Source: Firmicutes bacterium UBA4881 (GTDB lineage Bacteria; Bacillota; DTU065). Taken from it: DNA of 18,782 nucleotides. Position numbers and translations under genes: made by a program. Shown here piece after piece: positions 1-7,796 of the stretch. Position 1 is the first letter of the stretch. Every line of letters begins with the position of its first letter. The DNA lies in contig DHDH01000009.1 of the NCBI GenBank assembly GCA_002399235.1, forward strand, positions 1,344 to 20,125, given 5' to 3'. The notes under the pieces were generated by a model that worked only from the letters and a program-made list of their open reading frames with translations, did no database searches and was not told the origin of the DNA.

Positions 1-172
1 AATTATACGGACACAATCAAATTAAAAATATAGATGATAGACTTTATAACTTATCCAGAAAACAATGACCCACTTTAGATATTATCTTATTGATACTTTC
101 TACCAACCTATTTTAGTCCTTATAGTAAAAGCCTTTGTAACTCTGGGTTACCTCCGAACAAACTTTATAACT
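1..172. other. Intergenic left edge, no intact gene
   Basis: I see no intact gene, RNA or good terminator in this stretch downstream of the HD-GYP stop. The 12-mer ACTTTATAACTT occurs twice, at 41-52 and 162-173. On the minus strand a short run with several stops reads like decayed protein, but I could not assign it to a family. Confidence 0.4.
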
Positions 173-1843
173 TTATGAGATACAGTTATCTAATTGATCT
201 GTGATTATTCCTTTATCAATTATTTGCACTAGCACATCAACAATATCTGGAGCAAACTGTGTGCCTTTATTGCGAATAAGTTCTTCTTTTGCTTCTTGGA
301 CACTCATCTGTGGGCGGTACACTCTACTAGATGTCATGGCATCAAAAGCATCGGCTACAGCTAGTATTTGAGCTATTACTGGTATTTCATTGCCTATTAA
401 CCCATCAGGATACCCTTTCCCATCAAAACGCTCATGGTGCGAGCGGATATGAGGAATCATATCCTTAAACGGCCCCCTGGCGAGAATCTCTTCCGCAATA
501 ACCGGATGAGTTTTTATTTTTTCCCATTCTTTGTCTGTTAACAAACCCGGTTTATTAAGAATTTTACCTGGAACGCCAATCTTCCCTATATCGTGGAGAA
601 GCCCAGCAATACGAATCTGTTCAATTGTTTTGGCTGCAAATCCCTTTTCTTTCGCAATTAAAACAGAATACTTGGCTACTCTTTGTGAGTGACCACCAGT
701 ATATTTATCTCTGAATTCAACTGTTTTTGATAAAGACTCAATGCTCGCAATAAAATTGAGATCCATTTCAGTTATCATGTCCTGTAATCGACTTATCATA
801 GTATTAAAATCAGAAGCTATATCCTGAAACTCTTTTATCTCTTGATCTTCACTCATCAAAGACAAAACCTTTTTATCAGTTGACGAACGAAACGCTTTAT
901 GCAAATTATAAAAAGGATCAAATAACAGACGATTAAGCCATGGTAATAAAGCTAAAACAAAAACTATCATTAGTCCTACACCTAAAAAAGAGATTACAAT
1001 TCTATCTAGCCAGTGCTTAGCAATATACTCCCTCGGTTTTTCCACAATAATATGCCAATGCCATCTAGGCAACATAAGGTAAGCTGATAGATATTGGCCA
1101 TCCTCTTCATCAATCCATTCGGGGGTAAATGTGTCCACTTTTTTTGCAATTAGGCTATTTAATTGGAGAGTGTCTTCTTTGGTGTTGTTGCGTACGTAGA
1201 GGTTGTAACCTCTGTCGTCAGCAATGACTACAGGATAATTAATTGTATCGTTAAGTAGATCTCCTAAAACGCCGAGATCTATATAACCAATTATTGCACC
1301 AGCAAATTTATTATCCTTTAAAATAGGAGCTACCATAGCTATATAATTTTTACGAAATTGGTATTCAGAAATTCGGGTTATAATATTAAATTCTGGTTTA
1401 ACTCTCATTTTTTCGAACCATAGGGTTCGATAATAGTCATTCTTAGCAAATGGAGTTGGATAGCTAGTTATTGTAATCCCTACGCTATTAACTAATCTCC
1501 ATTCACGAAATCCCATATCTCCAGAGATGTAATATTGTAAAAGTGCATTTATATCATCTTCATACCAAATAGGCAAATTACCAATCAAACTAGCAAGTGT
1601 TTTAGCTTTATTTTCATGCGTACTTAGGTAATTTTCGACTAATGTAGAAGCCGAACGCAAGGAACGCATTAAGTCCTTCTCTTCCAAATTCTCTAAAGCC
1701 CAGCCCGAACTATATGCTTGATAAAAACCTAGTAGTACTGCGGGAAAAACAGCAACAAAAATAAAGCATATTCCTAAAAAGCTACTTAATGAAATAGTTT
1801 TTTTCCTTGTCTTTTGCAAGATGCAGTTCACTTCCTCCCGCAC
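173..1843 (-). CDS. Membrane Cache-HAMP-HD-GYP phosphodiesterase
   Basis: Probable cyclic-di-GMP phosphodiesterase controlled by an extracellular ligand. The 556-residue protein has TM1 at about 20-42, an extracellular Cache-like sensor at about 45-275, TM2 at about 281-304, a HAMP-like linker to about 356, and an HD-GYP domain from about 365. The catalytic signatures are complete: HSQRV (385), LLHDIGKIGVP with the HD pair at 417-418, a KTHP motif, HHERFDGKGYP with HHE at 469-471 and GYP at 477-479, and VADAFDAMTS. HD-GYP proteins hydrolyse c-di-GMP to pGpG or GMP; the signal sensed here is unknown. The open frame begins at GTG 1843, but the only good Shine-Dalgarno (GGGAGG) overlaps codons 2-4. 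That favours TTG at codon 9 (1819). It is monocistronic, 113 bp from the EamA gene on the same strand. Confidence 0.93.
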   Translation of the reverse strand: MREEVNCILQKTRKKTISLSSFLGICFIFVAVFPAVLLGFYQAYSSGWALENLEEKDLMRSLRSASTLVENYLSTHENKAKTLASLIGNLPIWYEDDINALLQYYISGDMGFREWRLVNSVGITITSYPTPFAKNDYYRTLWFEKMRVKPEFNIITRISEYQFRKNYIAMVAPILKDNKFAGAIIGYIDLGVLGDLLNDTINYPVVIADDRGYNLYVRNNTKEDTLQLNSLIAKKVDTFTPEWIDEEDGQYLSAYLMLPRWHWHIIVEKPREYIAKHWLDRIVISFLGVGLMIVFVLALLPWLNRLLFDPFYNLHKAFRSSTDKKVLSLMSEDQEIKEFQDIASDFNTMISRLQDMITEMDLNFIASIESLSKTVEFRDKYTGGHSQRVAKYSVLIAKEKGFAAKTIEQIRIAGLLHDIGKIGVPGKILNKPGLLTDKEWEKIKTHPVIAEEILARGPFKDMIPHIRSHHERFDGKGYPDGLIGNEIPVIAQILAVADAFDAMTSSRVYRPQMSVQEAKEELIRNKGTQFAPDIVDVLVQIIDKGIITDQLDNCIS

Positions 1844-1956
1844 GTCAATGTCTACGGTACTTAGAGATTACTCCCACACAATCCACTTTTTTATTTCTCC
1901 ACAAATTGTCAATTACCTTGACATTCCGGATAAATACATTCCGTTTCCGTTGAGTA

Positions 1957-2370
1957 TTACAAAATCATAATAAATGTGCCTGCTGTAATTAATAAGCTAG
2001 CGATCAAGGTCTTGCCACTAAACTGTTCGCCTAATATTAAGAACGATAAAATTAACGTTAAGACTATACTAGACTTATCAATTGGTGCAACCTGGGATAC
2101 TGGACCCAACGAAATGGCTTTATAATAAAACACCCAAGATAAACCAGTAGCCAATCCTGATAATATTAAAAATGTCCAATTTTGTTTTGTTAAGTTCGCT
2201 ATACCATTTTGCGTTCCCCTCGAAAATACAATTACCCACGCTAAGACTAAAACAACTACCGTCCTAATCGCTGTTGCTAGGTTAGAATCGACCCCTTTGA
2301 TACCAATTTTAGCTAGGATCGAAGTTAAAGCAGCAAATACAGCTGAGAGTATTGCATATAGACGCCACAT
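1957..2370 (-). CDS. Single-domain EamA/DMT family transporter
   Basis: Small integral membrane protein of 137 residues, with about five hydrophobic helices covering nearly the whole chain. It matches one EamA repeat of the drug/metabolite transporter superfamily: an N-terminal MWRLYAILSAVFAALTSILAK helix, SxLATAIRT after helix 1, APIDKSSIVLTLILSF and the closing LGEQFSGKTLIASLLI. Typical DMT exporters carry two such repeats in about 300 residues, so single-repeat members are thought to work as dimers. Substrate is unknown. The ATG start at 2370 is supported by GGGAGG eight bases upstream. It lies upstream of the HD-GYP gene on the same strand with a 113 bp gap, so co-transcription is possible but not shown. 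Confidence 0.87.
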   Translation of the reverse strand: MWRLYAILSAVFAALTSILAKIGIKGVDSNLATAIRTVVVLVLAWVIVFSRGTQNGIANLTKQNWTFLILSGLATGLSWVFYYKAISLGPVSQVAPIDKSSIVLTLILSFLILGEQFSGKTLIASLLITAGTFIMIL

Positions 2371-2762
2371 ACTCTTTGCCTCCCTTTAAAATTTATTATT
2401 AGGCTGGTAAAAACTTACAGCATTAAAGCTTCGCCTAGGGGCCGTTGTTTTTAGAAGTTATTCATAGGTCCCTCTTTCAACAATATTGCCATTATCCAGG
2501 ACTAAGCAACATTATCTCTAATAATCACCACTAATAGCCATTTATTCTGAAAAATTTTTGATAATCAACTTAGGATGAGCTCTTTTTAGCTAAAATCTTC
2601 TGTTTACTAATGCACATTTAAGGATATCTGTATTACAATAGTTTCTTGAGAATTAGAATCTGATTACAGTTAGATCATCCTAAAGACAGAAAATTAATCT
2701 AATTGTAAGCTATAAATACAGGAGAACAATAGTTTATCTCCAATTTATACCTACTGAAAGAG
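2371..2762. other. 392 bp intergenic region with ABC remnant and chrA leader
   Basis: The left part (about 2399-2525) carries a decayed ABC-transporter tail on the minus strand, described separately. The right part is the leader of the chromate-transporter pair. A TATAAA at 2711-2716 could be its -10 box, but I see no convincing -35. Inverted arms GGAGA (2721-2725) and TCTCC (2737-2741) could fold in the leader. I recognise no riboswitch. Confidence 0.5.
2399..2525 (-). pseudogene. Decayed C-terminal end of an ABC exporter ATPase
   Basis: On the minus strand, 2499 down to 2461 reads LDNGNIVERGTYE without a stop. That is the segment after the H-loop in MsbA-like ABC exporters, where the family reads roughly (V)LDxGxIVExGTHEEL. 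The next codon is TAA (2460-2458), where the family normally has Glu, followed by LLK. In another frame, just after, it reads KNNGP-stop-AKL-stop, matching the usual NGxYAKLY ending if both stops replaced Tyr codons. Upstream, around 2500-2525, IRD is visible after another frame change. Several stops and shifts mean it cannot be expressed. The family assignment is by pattern recognition. Confidence 0.6.
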
Positions 2763-2771
2763 GTGTATAAA

Positions 2772-3305
2772 TTGCTTTGGAACTTATTTATTAGTTGTTT
2801 AAGAGTTGGTGCTTTCACCTTTGGTGGCGGTTATGCTATGTTGCCAGTTATGAAAGATATATTTGTTAGGGAAAAAAATTGGCTTACCGAAGAGGACTTT
2901 GTCGATATGGTCTCCCTTGTGCAGATTACTCCTGGAGCTGTCGCGATTAACGCAAGTATTTATATAGGTCGTAAACTTGCTGGTCTTCCTGGAGCTATAG
3001 TAGCTACTTTGGGTTCTGTTCTTCCTTCTTTCCTGATTATCTTTATCATCGCTAGCTCGTTGATGAATTTCTATCAATCACCTTTAGTAATTGACTTTTT
3101 TAAAGGTGTGAGGCCAGCTATTGCAGGACTTATCCTAGTAGCTGGTCTTAAAATAGGCCACGACAGCCTTATTTCTAAACTATCAAAAGCATTAGCCGTC
3201 CTTTTTGGCTTCTTAGCCTTTTTCCTAAATATTCATCCTATTATCCTCATTCTTGCTGGTGCAGTAAGTGGTGCTTTGTTGGGTTTAGGAGGTAAAAAAT
3301 TATGA
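2772..3305 (+). CDS. Chromate transporter family protein, N-terminal-type subunit
   Basis: Short-chain ChrA/CHR-family membrane protein of about 177 residues. It has the family signature GAFTFGGGYAMLP near the N terminus, then EEDFVDMVSLVQITPGAVAINAS, IGRKLAGLPGAIVATLGSVLPSF and several hydrophobic helices. Full-length ChrA has two such halves; paired short genes like these together make the equivalent. Known ChrA proteins export chromate, but many Firmicute members have no proven substrate. The open frame starts at GTG 2763, but that GTG lies inside the Shine-Dalgarno (AGAGGTG). TTG at 2772, six bases further on, is the better start and gives MLWNLF, as in relatives. Its TGA overlaps the next gene's ATG by four bases (ATGA), indicating translational coupling. 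Confidence 0.9.
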   Translation: MLWNLFISCLRVGAFTFGGGYAMLPVMKDIFVREKNWLTEEDFVDMVSLVQITPGAVAINASIYIGRKLAGLPGAIVATLGSVLPSFLIIFIIASSLMNFYQSPLVIDFFKGVRPAIAGLILVAGLKIGHDSLISKLSKALAVLFGFLAFFLNIHPIILILAGAVSGALLGLGGKKL

Positions 3306-3823
3306 TCTTTAACCTTTTTCTGACTTTTGCTCGTATTGGTGCTTTTACTTTTGGTGGTGGTTATAGCATGATCCCTCTCTTTAATCGGGAGATCATAGAT
3401 AGGTATGGCTGGCTAACTAGTGCCGAATTTTTAGATATTATAGCAACAGCTGAAATGACCCCTGGTCCTATCTCTATTAATACAGCCACTTTTGTAGGAT
3501 ATAAATTAGCTGGCTTTTGGGGGTCTGTAGCTGCAACCTTAGGAATTGTTTTGCCAGCTTTTATTGCTATCTCTTTGTTAACAGTTGTCTTGGAAAAAAT
3601 ACATGATCTACCTGCCGCACAAAATGGGATAAAAGGAATGCGACCAGCAGTAACAGCGATGATTATAACAGCAGCATTATCTTTAGCACCTAAATCAATA
3701 TTGCGACCTCTAGATTTAATAATTTTCTGTGCAACCATTCTATTATCATGGCGAGAATTACTTAATCCTATTATTGTGTTGTTTGCTAGTGGTTTAATTA
3801 GTCTACTTTATGGCCTTTTTTAG
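3302..3823 (+). CDS. Chromate transporter family protein, C-terminal-type subunit
   Basis: Second short-chain ChrA protein, 173 residues, paralogous to its upstream partner. It shares GAFTFGGGYSMIPLF, TPGPISINTATFVGYKLAGF and the GxxAATLGIVLPAF helix. The pair probably forms an antiparallel heterodimer, as proposed for two-gene CHR transporters. The ATG at 3302 sits seven bases after GGAGGT and overlaps the upstream stop. The last 26 bases overlap the 3' end of fetB on the opposite strand, so the two transcripts must be antisense at their ends. I see no terminator hairpin between them. Substrate is inferred from family only. Confidence 0.9.
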   Translation: MIFNLFLTFARIGAFTFGGGYSMIPLFNREIIDRYGWLTSAEFLDIIATAEMTPGPISINTATFVGYKLAGFWGSVAATLGIVLPAFIAISLLTVVLEKIHDLPAAQNGIKGMRPAVTAMIITAALSLAPKSILRPLDLIIFCATILLSWRELLNPIIVLFASGLISLLYGLF

Positions 3824-4586
3824 TATTAATTACTAGTAAGTCCTCTCTTAAACCTTGATATTTAGTAAAGTAGCCTTGATAGGCTAAAAGAGCAATAGCA
3901 ACCGTTGTTACCGTTACAGTTAGTGTCAGCATAAACATTACAACGATTTGGTATTTTACCGCTTGAGTTGGATCTTGCCCAGCTAAAATAAGACCACTCA
4001 TCATCCCTGGTAGAGAAACAATACCCATTGTTTTTAACCTATCTACTGTTGGTATAATAGCTGTTCGCAATGTCTCTTTAAGTACATTAGTCACTGCTTG
4101 CCTAGGCGAGGCCCCTAAAGCAAGAAGAGCTTCAATTTCTGCTTTTCTTTGGACCATGCTACCTTTTAACCTATCTAAAGCAACCGAAGCAGCAACCATA
4201 CTATTGCCAAGTATCATGCCTGAAAGTGGAATTGCTTCATTGGGGACAAATGTTATTACTTTAATTATAAGTAAAATACCTAGTGTGATTATTTCACCTA
4301 GAGCAATCGAAGCTGTTACAATAAAGAAAACCTTAGGTAATCCTTGACCTCTCTTACTAGCATCCTTACCAGCAATAAGAGTCATTATAACAAGTATGCC
4401 AATAGTTAGGTAAGGATTATTAGCTCCAAAAATAAACTGTAAAACATAACCTGTAAAAAAAAGCTGGAAAAAGGCCCTGATTGCACTAATAAAGATGTCT
4501 TTTTCCATACCTAAGCCTTGCCAAGAGGTAATAAGCATAGTTAAAGCGATAAAACTACCCGATAAAATAAAAGCTAGATTACTCAG
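3798..4586 (-). CDS. fetB: FetB-type ABC permease (UPF0014), probable CTG start
   Basis: Membrane subunit of a FetAB (YbbL/YbbM) ABC exporter; in E. coli this pair exports iron and protects against oxidative stress. Family landmarks: LGMEKDI, AIRAFFQL, TGYVLQFIF, PLSGMILGNSMVA, the cytoplasmic EALLALGASPRQA loop, TAIIPTVDRLKTMGIVSLPGMMSGLILAG and KYQIVVMFML. The first ATG (4538) would give 246 residues and cut off most of the first helix. The frame is open upstream to a TGA at 4592-4590, and the residues there (LSNLAFILSGSFIALTML) form the missing helix. CTG at 4586 lies nine bases after GGGAG and gives about 262 residues, close to the 259 of E. coli FetB. It would overlap the fetA stop by eight bases. 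Metal specificity is inferred. Confidence 0.88.
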   Translation of the reverse strand: MSNLAFILSGSFIALTMLITSWQGLGMEKDIFISAIRAFFQLFFTGYVLQFIFGANNPYLTIGILVIMTLIAGKDASKRGQGLPKVFFIVTASIALGEIITLGILLIIKVITFVPNEAIPLSGMILGNSMVAASVALDRLKGSMVQRKAEIEALLALGASPRQAVTNVLKETLRTAIIPTVDRLKTMGIVSLPGMMSGLILAGQDPTQAVKYQIVVMFMLTLTVTVTTVAIALLAYQGYFTKYQGLREDLLVINTKKGHKVD

Positions 4587-5292
4587 TTTTCATCTCTCCC
4601 TTCATAAAGGATAGAGTTAACTGGTTCTCCGAGTTAAATATTTCTTCTTTAGTTCCTCTAGCGACTATTTCACCTTTTACTAATAAAACAGCTTCTGTAG
4701 CAACTTCTTTAGCTAGTTCCATATCATGAGTAACCCAAACTAGAGTTAAACCAGCCTGATTTTGTTCTAGGAGGGCCTCTTTTACCTGTAAAACTGCACC
4801 TGGATCTAGAGCTGATGTAGGTTCATCGAGTAACAACACCTTGGGGTTATTAGCTAAAGCCCTGGCTAGAGCTACTCTTTGCTTCTGACCACCAGAAAGT
4901 AACTCTGCTTCTTTAGTAAGGAGTTTCTTTTCTAGACCAACCCGATCTAGTAATTCTAAAATACGAGCCTCAGAGATATCTTTTTTCGCCAATTTACACC
5001 CCAAGGCGATGTTATCTTTCACTGAGCCTTTGATCATAACTGGGTTTTGAAAAAGCATGCCCACCTCAGTACGCAACTGTTGAACAGAAATCGATTGAAT
5101 AGGGAGAGAGTTATATAAGATTTGCCCTGTGGTTGGTTCATCTAATCTATTTAATAAACGTAAAAGACTACTTTTACCAGAACCCGATGGCCCAATTAAT
5201 AAAAAGATTGAACCTTTTTTTATTGTTAAATTAATGTGTTTTAAAATAGGTTGACCTTTGCTAAGATCGACATCTTTTAAAATAAAGTCCAT
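4579..5292 (-). CDS. fetA: FetA-type ABC transporter ATPase
   Basis: ATP-hydrolysing subunit partnered with FetB, 237 residues. All ABC motifs are intact: Walker A GPSGSGKS (34-41), Q-loop FQNP (81-84), signature LSGGQKQR (132-139), Walker B LLLDEPTSALD (153-163), and H-loop His189 in VTHD. The protein acts at the inner face of the membrane. The ATG at 5292 is six bases after GGAGG. The guaA terminator lies only 18 bases upstream of this start, so transcription must come from read-through or from a promoter within the 3' end of guaA. Gene order fetA-fetB with overlapping ends is as in the E. coli fet operon. Efflux of iron is family inference; related systems may move other metals. Confidence 0.88.
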   Translation of the reverse strand: MDFILKDVDLSKGQPILKHINLTIKKGSIFLLIGPSGSGKSSLLRLLNRLDEPTTGQILYNSLPIQSISVQQLRTEVGMLFQNPVMIKGSVKDNIALGCKLAKKDISEARILELLDRVGLEKKLLTKEAELLSGGQKQRVALARALANNPKVLLLDEPTSALDPGAVLQVKEALLEQNQAGLTLVWVTHDMELAKEVATEAVLLVKGEIVARGTKEEIFNSENQLTLSFMKGEMKTE

Positions 5293-5305
5293 CCTTACCC
5301 TCCTA

Positions 5306-5332
5306 ACAAAAAGAAGCCCCGAGGGGCTTCTT
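5306..5332 (-). terminator. Rho-independent terminator after guaA
   Basis: The arms AAGAAGCCC and GGGCTTCTT (5311-5319 and 5324-5332) pair perfectly around a CGAG loop. Read on the minus strand, the stem is followed by TTTTTGTT. It begins three bases after the guaA stop. The plus strand also ends in a T run, so it could work in both directions. Confidence 0.9.
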
Positions 5333-5334
5333 TT

Positions 5335-6876
5335 TTATTCCCACTCTATTGTAGAAGGTGGCTTAGAGCTAATATCATAAACGACACGATTAACAGCAGG
5401 AACTTCATTAATTATTCGGTTTGAGATCTTAGCTAGCGCTTCATAAGGGAAACGATACCAATCAGCAGTCATACCATCTGTGCTATTTACTGCACGTAAT
5501 CCTAGAACGTAAGCATAGGTTCTTTCGTCACCCATAACACCTACAGTACGAGTGTTAGATAATACGCAGAAAGCTTGCCAGATATCTCTGTATAAGCCCT
5601 GTTTTCTTATCTCATCCAGATAAATAGCATCAGCTTCACGTAGAATATCAAGCTTCTCTTTGGTTATTTCGCCCATAATACGAATTGCTAAGCCAGGGCC
5701 AGGGAATGGATGTCTCCAAACCATATCCTCAGGCATACCTAGTTCTTCGCCAACTCTTCTAACTTCATCTTTAAACAGCTCGCGCAAAGGTTCAATTAAT
5801 TTGAAAGTTAAATCTTCCGGCAAACCACCTACATTGTGGTGGCTCTTAATAACCGCCGCTGTAGTGGTTCCACTTTCGATAACATCTGGGTAAACTGTAC
5901 CCTGAGCAAGAAAACGCGCATCACCCATCTTGGCTGCCTCTTCTTCGAAGACACGAATAAACTCGTTACCAATTATTTTACGTTTGCGCTCAGGTTCTTC
6001 TATACCTTTTAAAAGCTTCAAGAACCTTTCAGAAGCGTCAACATGAACTAAATTAATATGGAAACGTCTTCTAAAGGTTTCCACAACCTGTTCTGCTTCA
6101 CCTTTACGCATAAACCCATGGTCAACAAAAATGCAAGTGAGTTGATCTCCTATAGCCTTATGAGCAAGTAGAGCAGTTACTGCAGAGTCTACTCCACCAC
6201 TAAGGCCACAGATAACTTTCCCACTACCAACTTGTTCTTTAATCTGTGCTACCTTGATATCTACAAATGAGGCCATATCCCAAAGACCCTTAAGACCACA
6301 GATACCAAAAAGGAAGTTCTTTATAATGTCTTTACCTTGAGGAGTGTGAACAACTTCAGGATGAAACTGAACTCCATAAAGTTTACGCTTAGCATCTTTT
6401 ATAGCTGCATTAGGTGTGTTGTCTGTACTAGCTATAGATGAAAAGCCTTCGGGAAGTTTAATAACTTCGTCACCATGGCTCATCCAGCAAGTAGTATCTG
6501 TGATGTTCTTTAATAAATCACTCTTATCTTTGATGTCTAAAACAGCTTTACCAAATTCTTTTTTAGGTGCACGGTTTACTTCGCCACCTAAAACATGAGC
6601 CATTAATTGCATACCGTAGCAAATACCAAGTACAGGTATCCCTGTAGCAAAAAGCTCTTTACCCACTTTGGGGGCTCCGTCACCATATACACTATTAGGG
6701 CCACCTGACAGAATAATTCCTTGTGGTTTTTGGGCTTTAATTTCTTCTAAGGCTTTATTATATGGAACTATCTCACAATAAGCATGTTGTTCTCTAACTC
6801 TACGCGCAATAAGTTGGCTATATTGTGCACCAAAATCCACAATCAGGATCAGTTCTTGATGCAAACGATCCTTCAC
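5335..6876 (-). CDS. guaA: GMP synthase (glutamine-hydrolysing)
   Basis: Converts XMP to GMP using ATP and glutamine, the last step of guanylate synthesis, in the cytoplasm. The 513 residues cover all three parts. A class I glutamine amidotransferase has nucleophile Cys86 in LGICYGMQ and partners His172 and Glu174 in GVQFHPEV. An ATP pyrophosphatase domain has the PP-loop LSGGVDSAV (225-233). A C-terminal dimerisation domain ends in the standard DISSKPPSTIEWE. Length is normal for the family. The GTG start at 6876 follows GAGGTGA. It is 12 bp downstream of hpt and certainly co-transcribed with it, coupling hypoxanthine/guanine salvage to GMP production. A terminator follows directly. Confidence 0.98.
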   Translation of the reverse strand: MKDRLHQELILIVDFGAQYSQLIARRVREQHAYCEIVPYNKALEEIKAQKPQGIILSGGPNSVYGDGAPKVGKELFATGIPVLGICYGMQLMAHVLGGEVNRAPKKEFGKAVLDIKDKSDLLKNITDTTCWMSHGDEVIKLPEGFSSIASTDNTPNAAIKDAKRKLYGVQFHPEVVHTPQGKDIIKNFLFGICGLKGLWDMASFVDIKVAQIKEQVGSGKVICGLSGGVDSAVTALLAHKAIGDQLTCIFVDHGFMRKGEAEQVVETFRRRFHINLVHVDASERFLKLLKGIEEPERKRKIIGNEFIRVFEEEAAKMGDARFLAQGTVYPDVIESGTTTAAVIKSHHNVGGLPEDLTFKLIEPLRELFKDEVRRVGEELGMPEDMVWRHPFPGPGLAIRIMGEITKEKLDILREADAIYLDEIRKQGLYRDIWQAFCVLSNTRTVGVMGDERTYAYVLGLRAVNSTDGMTADWYRFPYEALAKISNRIINEVPAVNRVVYDISSKPPSTIEWE

Positions 6877-6888
6877 AGTATCACCTCG

Positions 6889-7434
6889 TTATTTCGTATA
6901 AATCTCTGGTTTCAAAACACCAATATAAGGTAAGTTACGATAAATCTCACCATAATCTAAGCCATACCCGACAACAAACTCGTCAGGTATAGTAAAACCA
7001 TTATAAGCCACTTCCACATCAGTAACTCTTCGCGAAGGCTTGTCCAAAAGAGTACAGATTTTAACACTAGCCGGTTTCCTAGATTGCAGGTTCTCAACAA
7101 TATATTTTAAAGTAAGACCAGTATCAACAATATCTTCAACTACAAGTACATCTTTGTCACCGATCGTAGAGTCAAGGTCTTTAGCAATCCGGACTACACC
7201 CGAACTTTTCGTAGAAACTCCATAACTAGAAACAGCCATAAAGTCAATTTCTAAAGGTAGTTTAATCTCGCGAATCAAATCAGACATAAAAACAGAAGCT
7301 CCCCGTAATATGCCGATAACAAAGAGATTTTTACCTTTATAATCTTTAGTAATAATTTCTCCTAGCTCTTTAACTCTTTTAGCAATTTGTTCTTCAGTAA
7401 GTATAACCTTATCTAAATCATGCTCCATAACCAA
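6889..7434 (-). CDS. hpt: Hypoxanthine phosphoribosyltransferase
   Basis: Salvages hypoxanthine (and usually guanine) with PRPP to give IMP or GMP. The 181-residue protein has the type I PRTase fold signatures: GILRGASVFMSDL (PPi loop region), the flexible-loop segment SSYGVSTKSSG (69-79), and the PRPP-binding motif VVEDIVDTGLTL (98-109). The C terminus has the usual PDEFVVGYGLDYGEIYRNLPYIGVL. TTG at 7434 lies nine bases after AAAGGAG; the ATG two codons later (7428) is the alternative. It is the first gene of the hpt-guaA operon. A promoter candidate and an inverted repeat lie in the leader. Confidence 0.96.
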   Translation of the reverse strand: MVMEHDLDKVILTEEQIAKRVKELGEIITKDYKGKNLFVIGILRGASVFMSDLIREIKLPLEIDFMAVSSYGVSTKSSGVVRIAKDLDSTIGDKDVLVVEDIVDTGLTLKYIVENLQSRKPASVKICTLLDKPSRRVTDVEVAYNGFTIPDEFVVGYGLDYGEIYRNLPYIGVLKPEIYTK

Positions 7435-7463
7435 AATAAACTACTCCTTTCAACTTAACCACA

Positions 7464-7498
7464 GCGACAGCTATCTTAAACAACATTTAAATTGTCGC
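7464..7498 (-). promoter_or_regulatory. Inverted repeat at the 5' end of the hpt leader
   Basis: GCGACA (7464-7469) and TGTCGC (7493-7498) are exact inverted arms with a 23-base loop. They lie just downstream of the predicted hpt transcription start and upstream of its ribosome binding site. They could be an mRNA 5' stem or a protein-binding site. The function is unknown. Confidence 0.4.
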
Positions 7499-7505
7499 AT
7501 ATTTA

Positions 7506-7534
7506 ATTATAAAAACAAGGTTTCCAAGAAGCAA
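7506..7534 (-). promoter_or_regulatory. Probable SigA promoter for hpt-guaA
   Basis: On the minus strand there is TTGCTT, a 17-base spacer and a perfect TATAAT. Transcription would begin near 7499, giving a leader of about 65 nt before the hpt start. Confidence 0.6.
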
Positions 7535-7766
7535 GAACACCTCTTTCCAGAATCACTAACTGGTAAAATTATCTGGAGGTGCTAAAACCACAAAATTACA
7601 GGAAGTTTGAATCTTATCAAAGTAACTCAATTAAAAGCTACTTCCTTTTTCCTGAAACACTATGAATATAAATCTATACGTTTTTACCATAAGTGATTCC
7701 TTCTAATATCTTAAAATTCCTATGTTATTATTGCACTTGTCTTTAGCTCAAAAAAATAAGTGTAGC

Positions 7767-7796
7767 TTGGTCAGTTTACGGGTAAATAGATATAAT
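7767..7796 (+). promoter_or_regulatory. Probable SigA promoter for nrdD
   Basis: TTGGTC (7767-7772), an 18-base spacer and a perfect TATAAT (7791-7796). This leaves a leader of about 130 nt before the nrdD ATG, with the repeated TAGTTTAGAA motif inside it. Confidence 0.5.

Noticed and set aside
1..160. Minus-strand stretch RLVESINKIISKVGHCFLDKL as a transposase tail
   Set aside because: It looks protein-like but has stops on both sides, and I could not match it to a family.
2403..2460. Possible riboswitch in the EamA leader (GC-rich GGCCCCTAGGCGAAGC)
   Set aside because: It does not fit any aptamer consensus I know and is explained by the ABC exporter remnant.
7615..7720. Minus-strand frame MVKTYRFIFIVFQEKGSSF resembling a HicB-type N terminus
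   Set aside because: It ends after 19 codons, and what follows does not resemble HicB in any frame.
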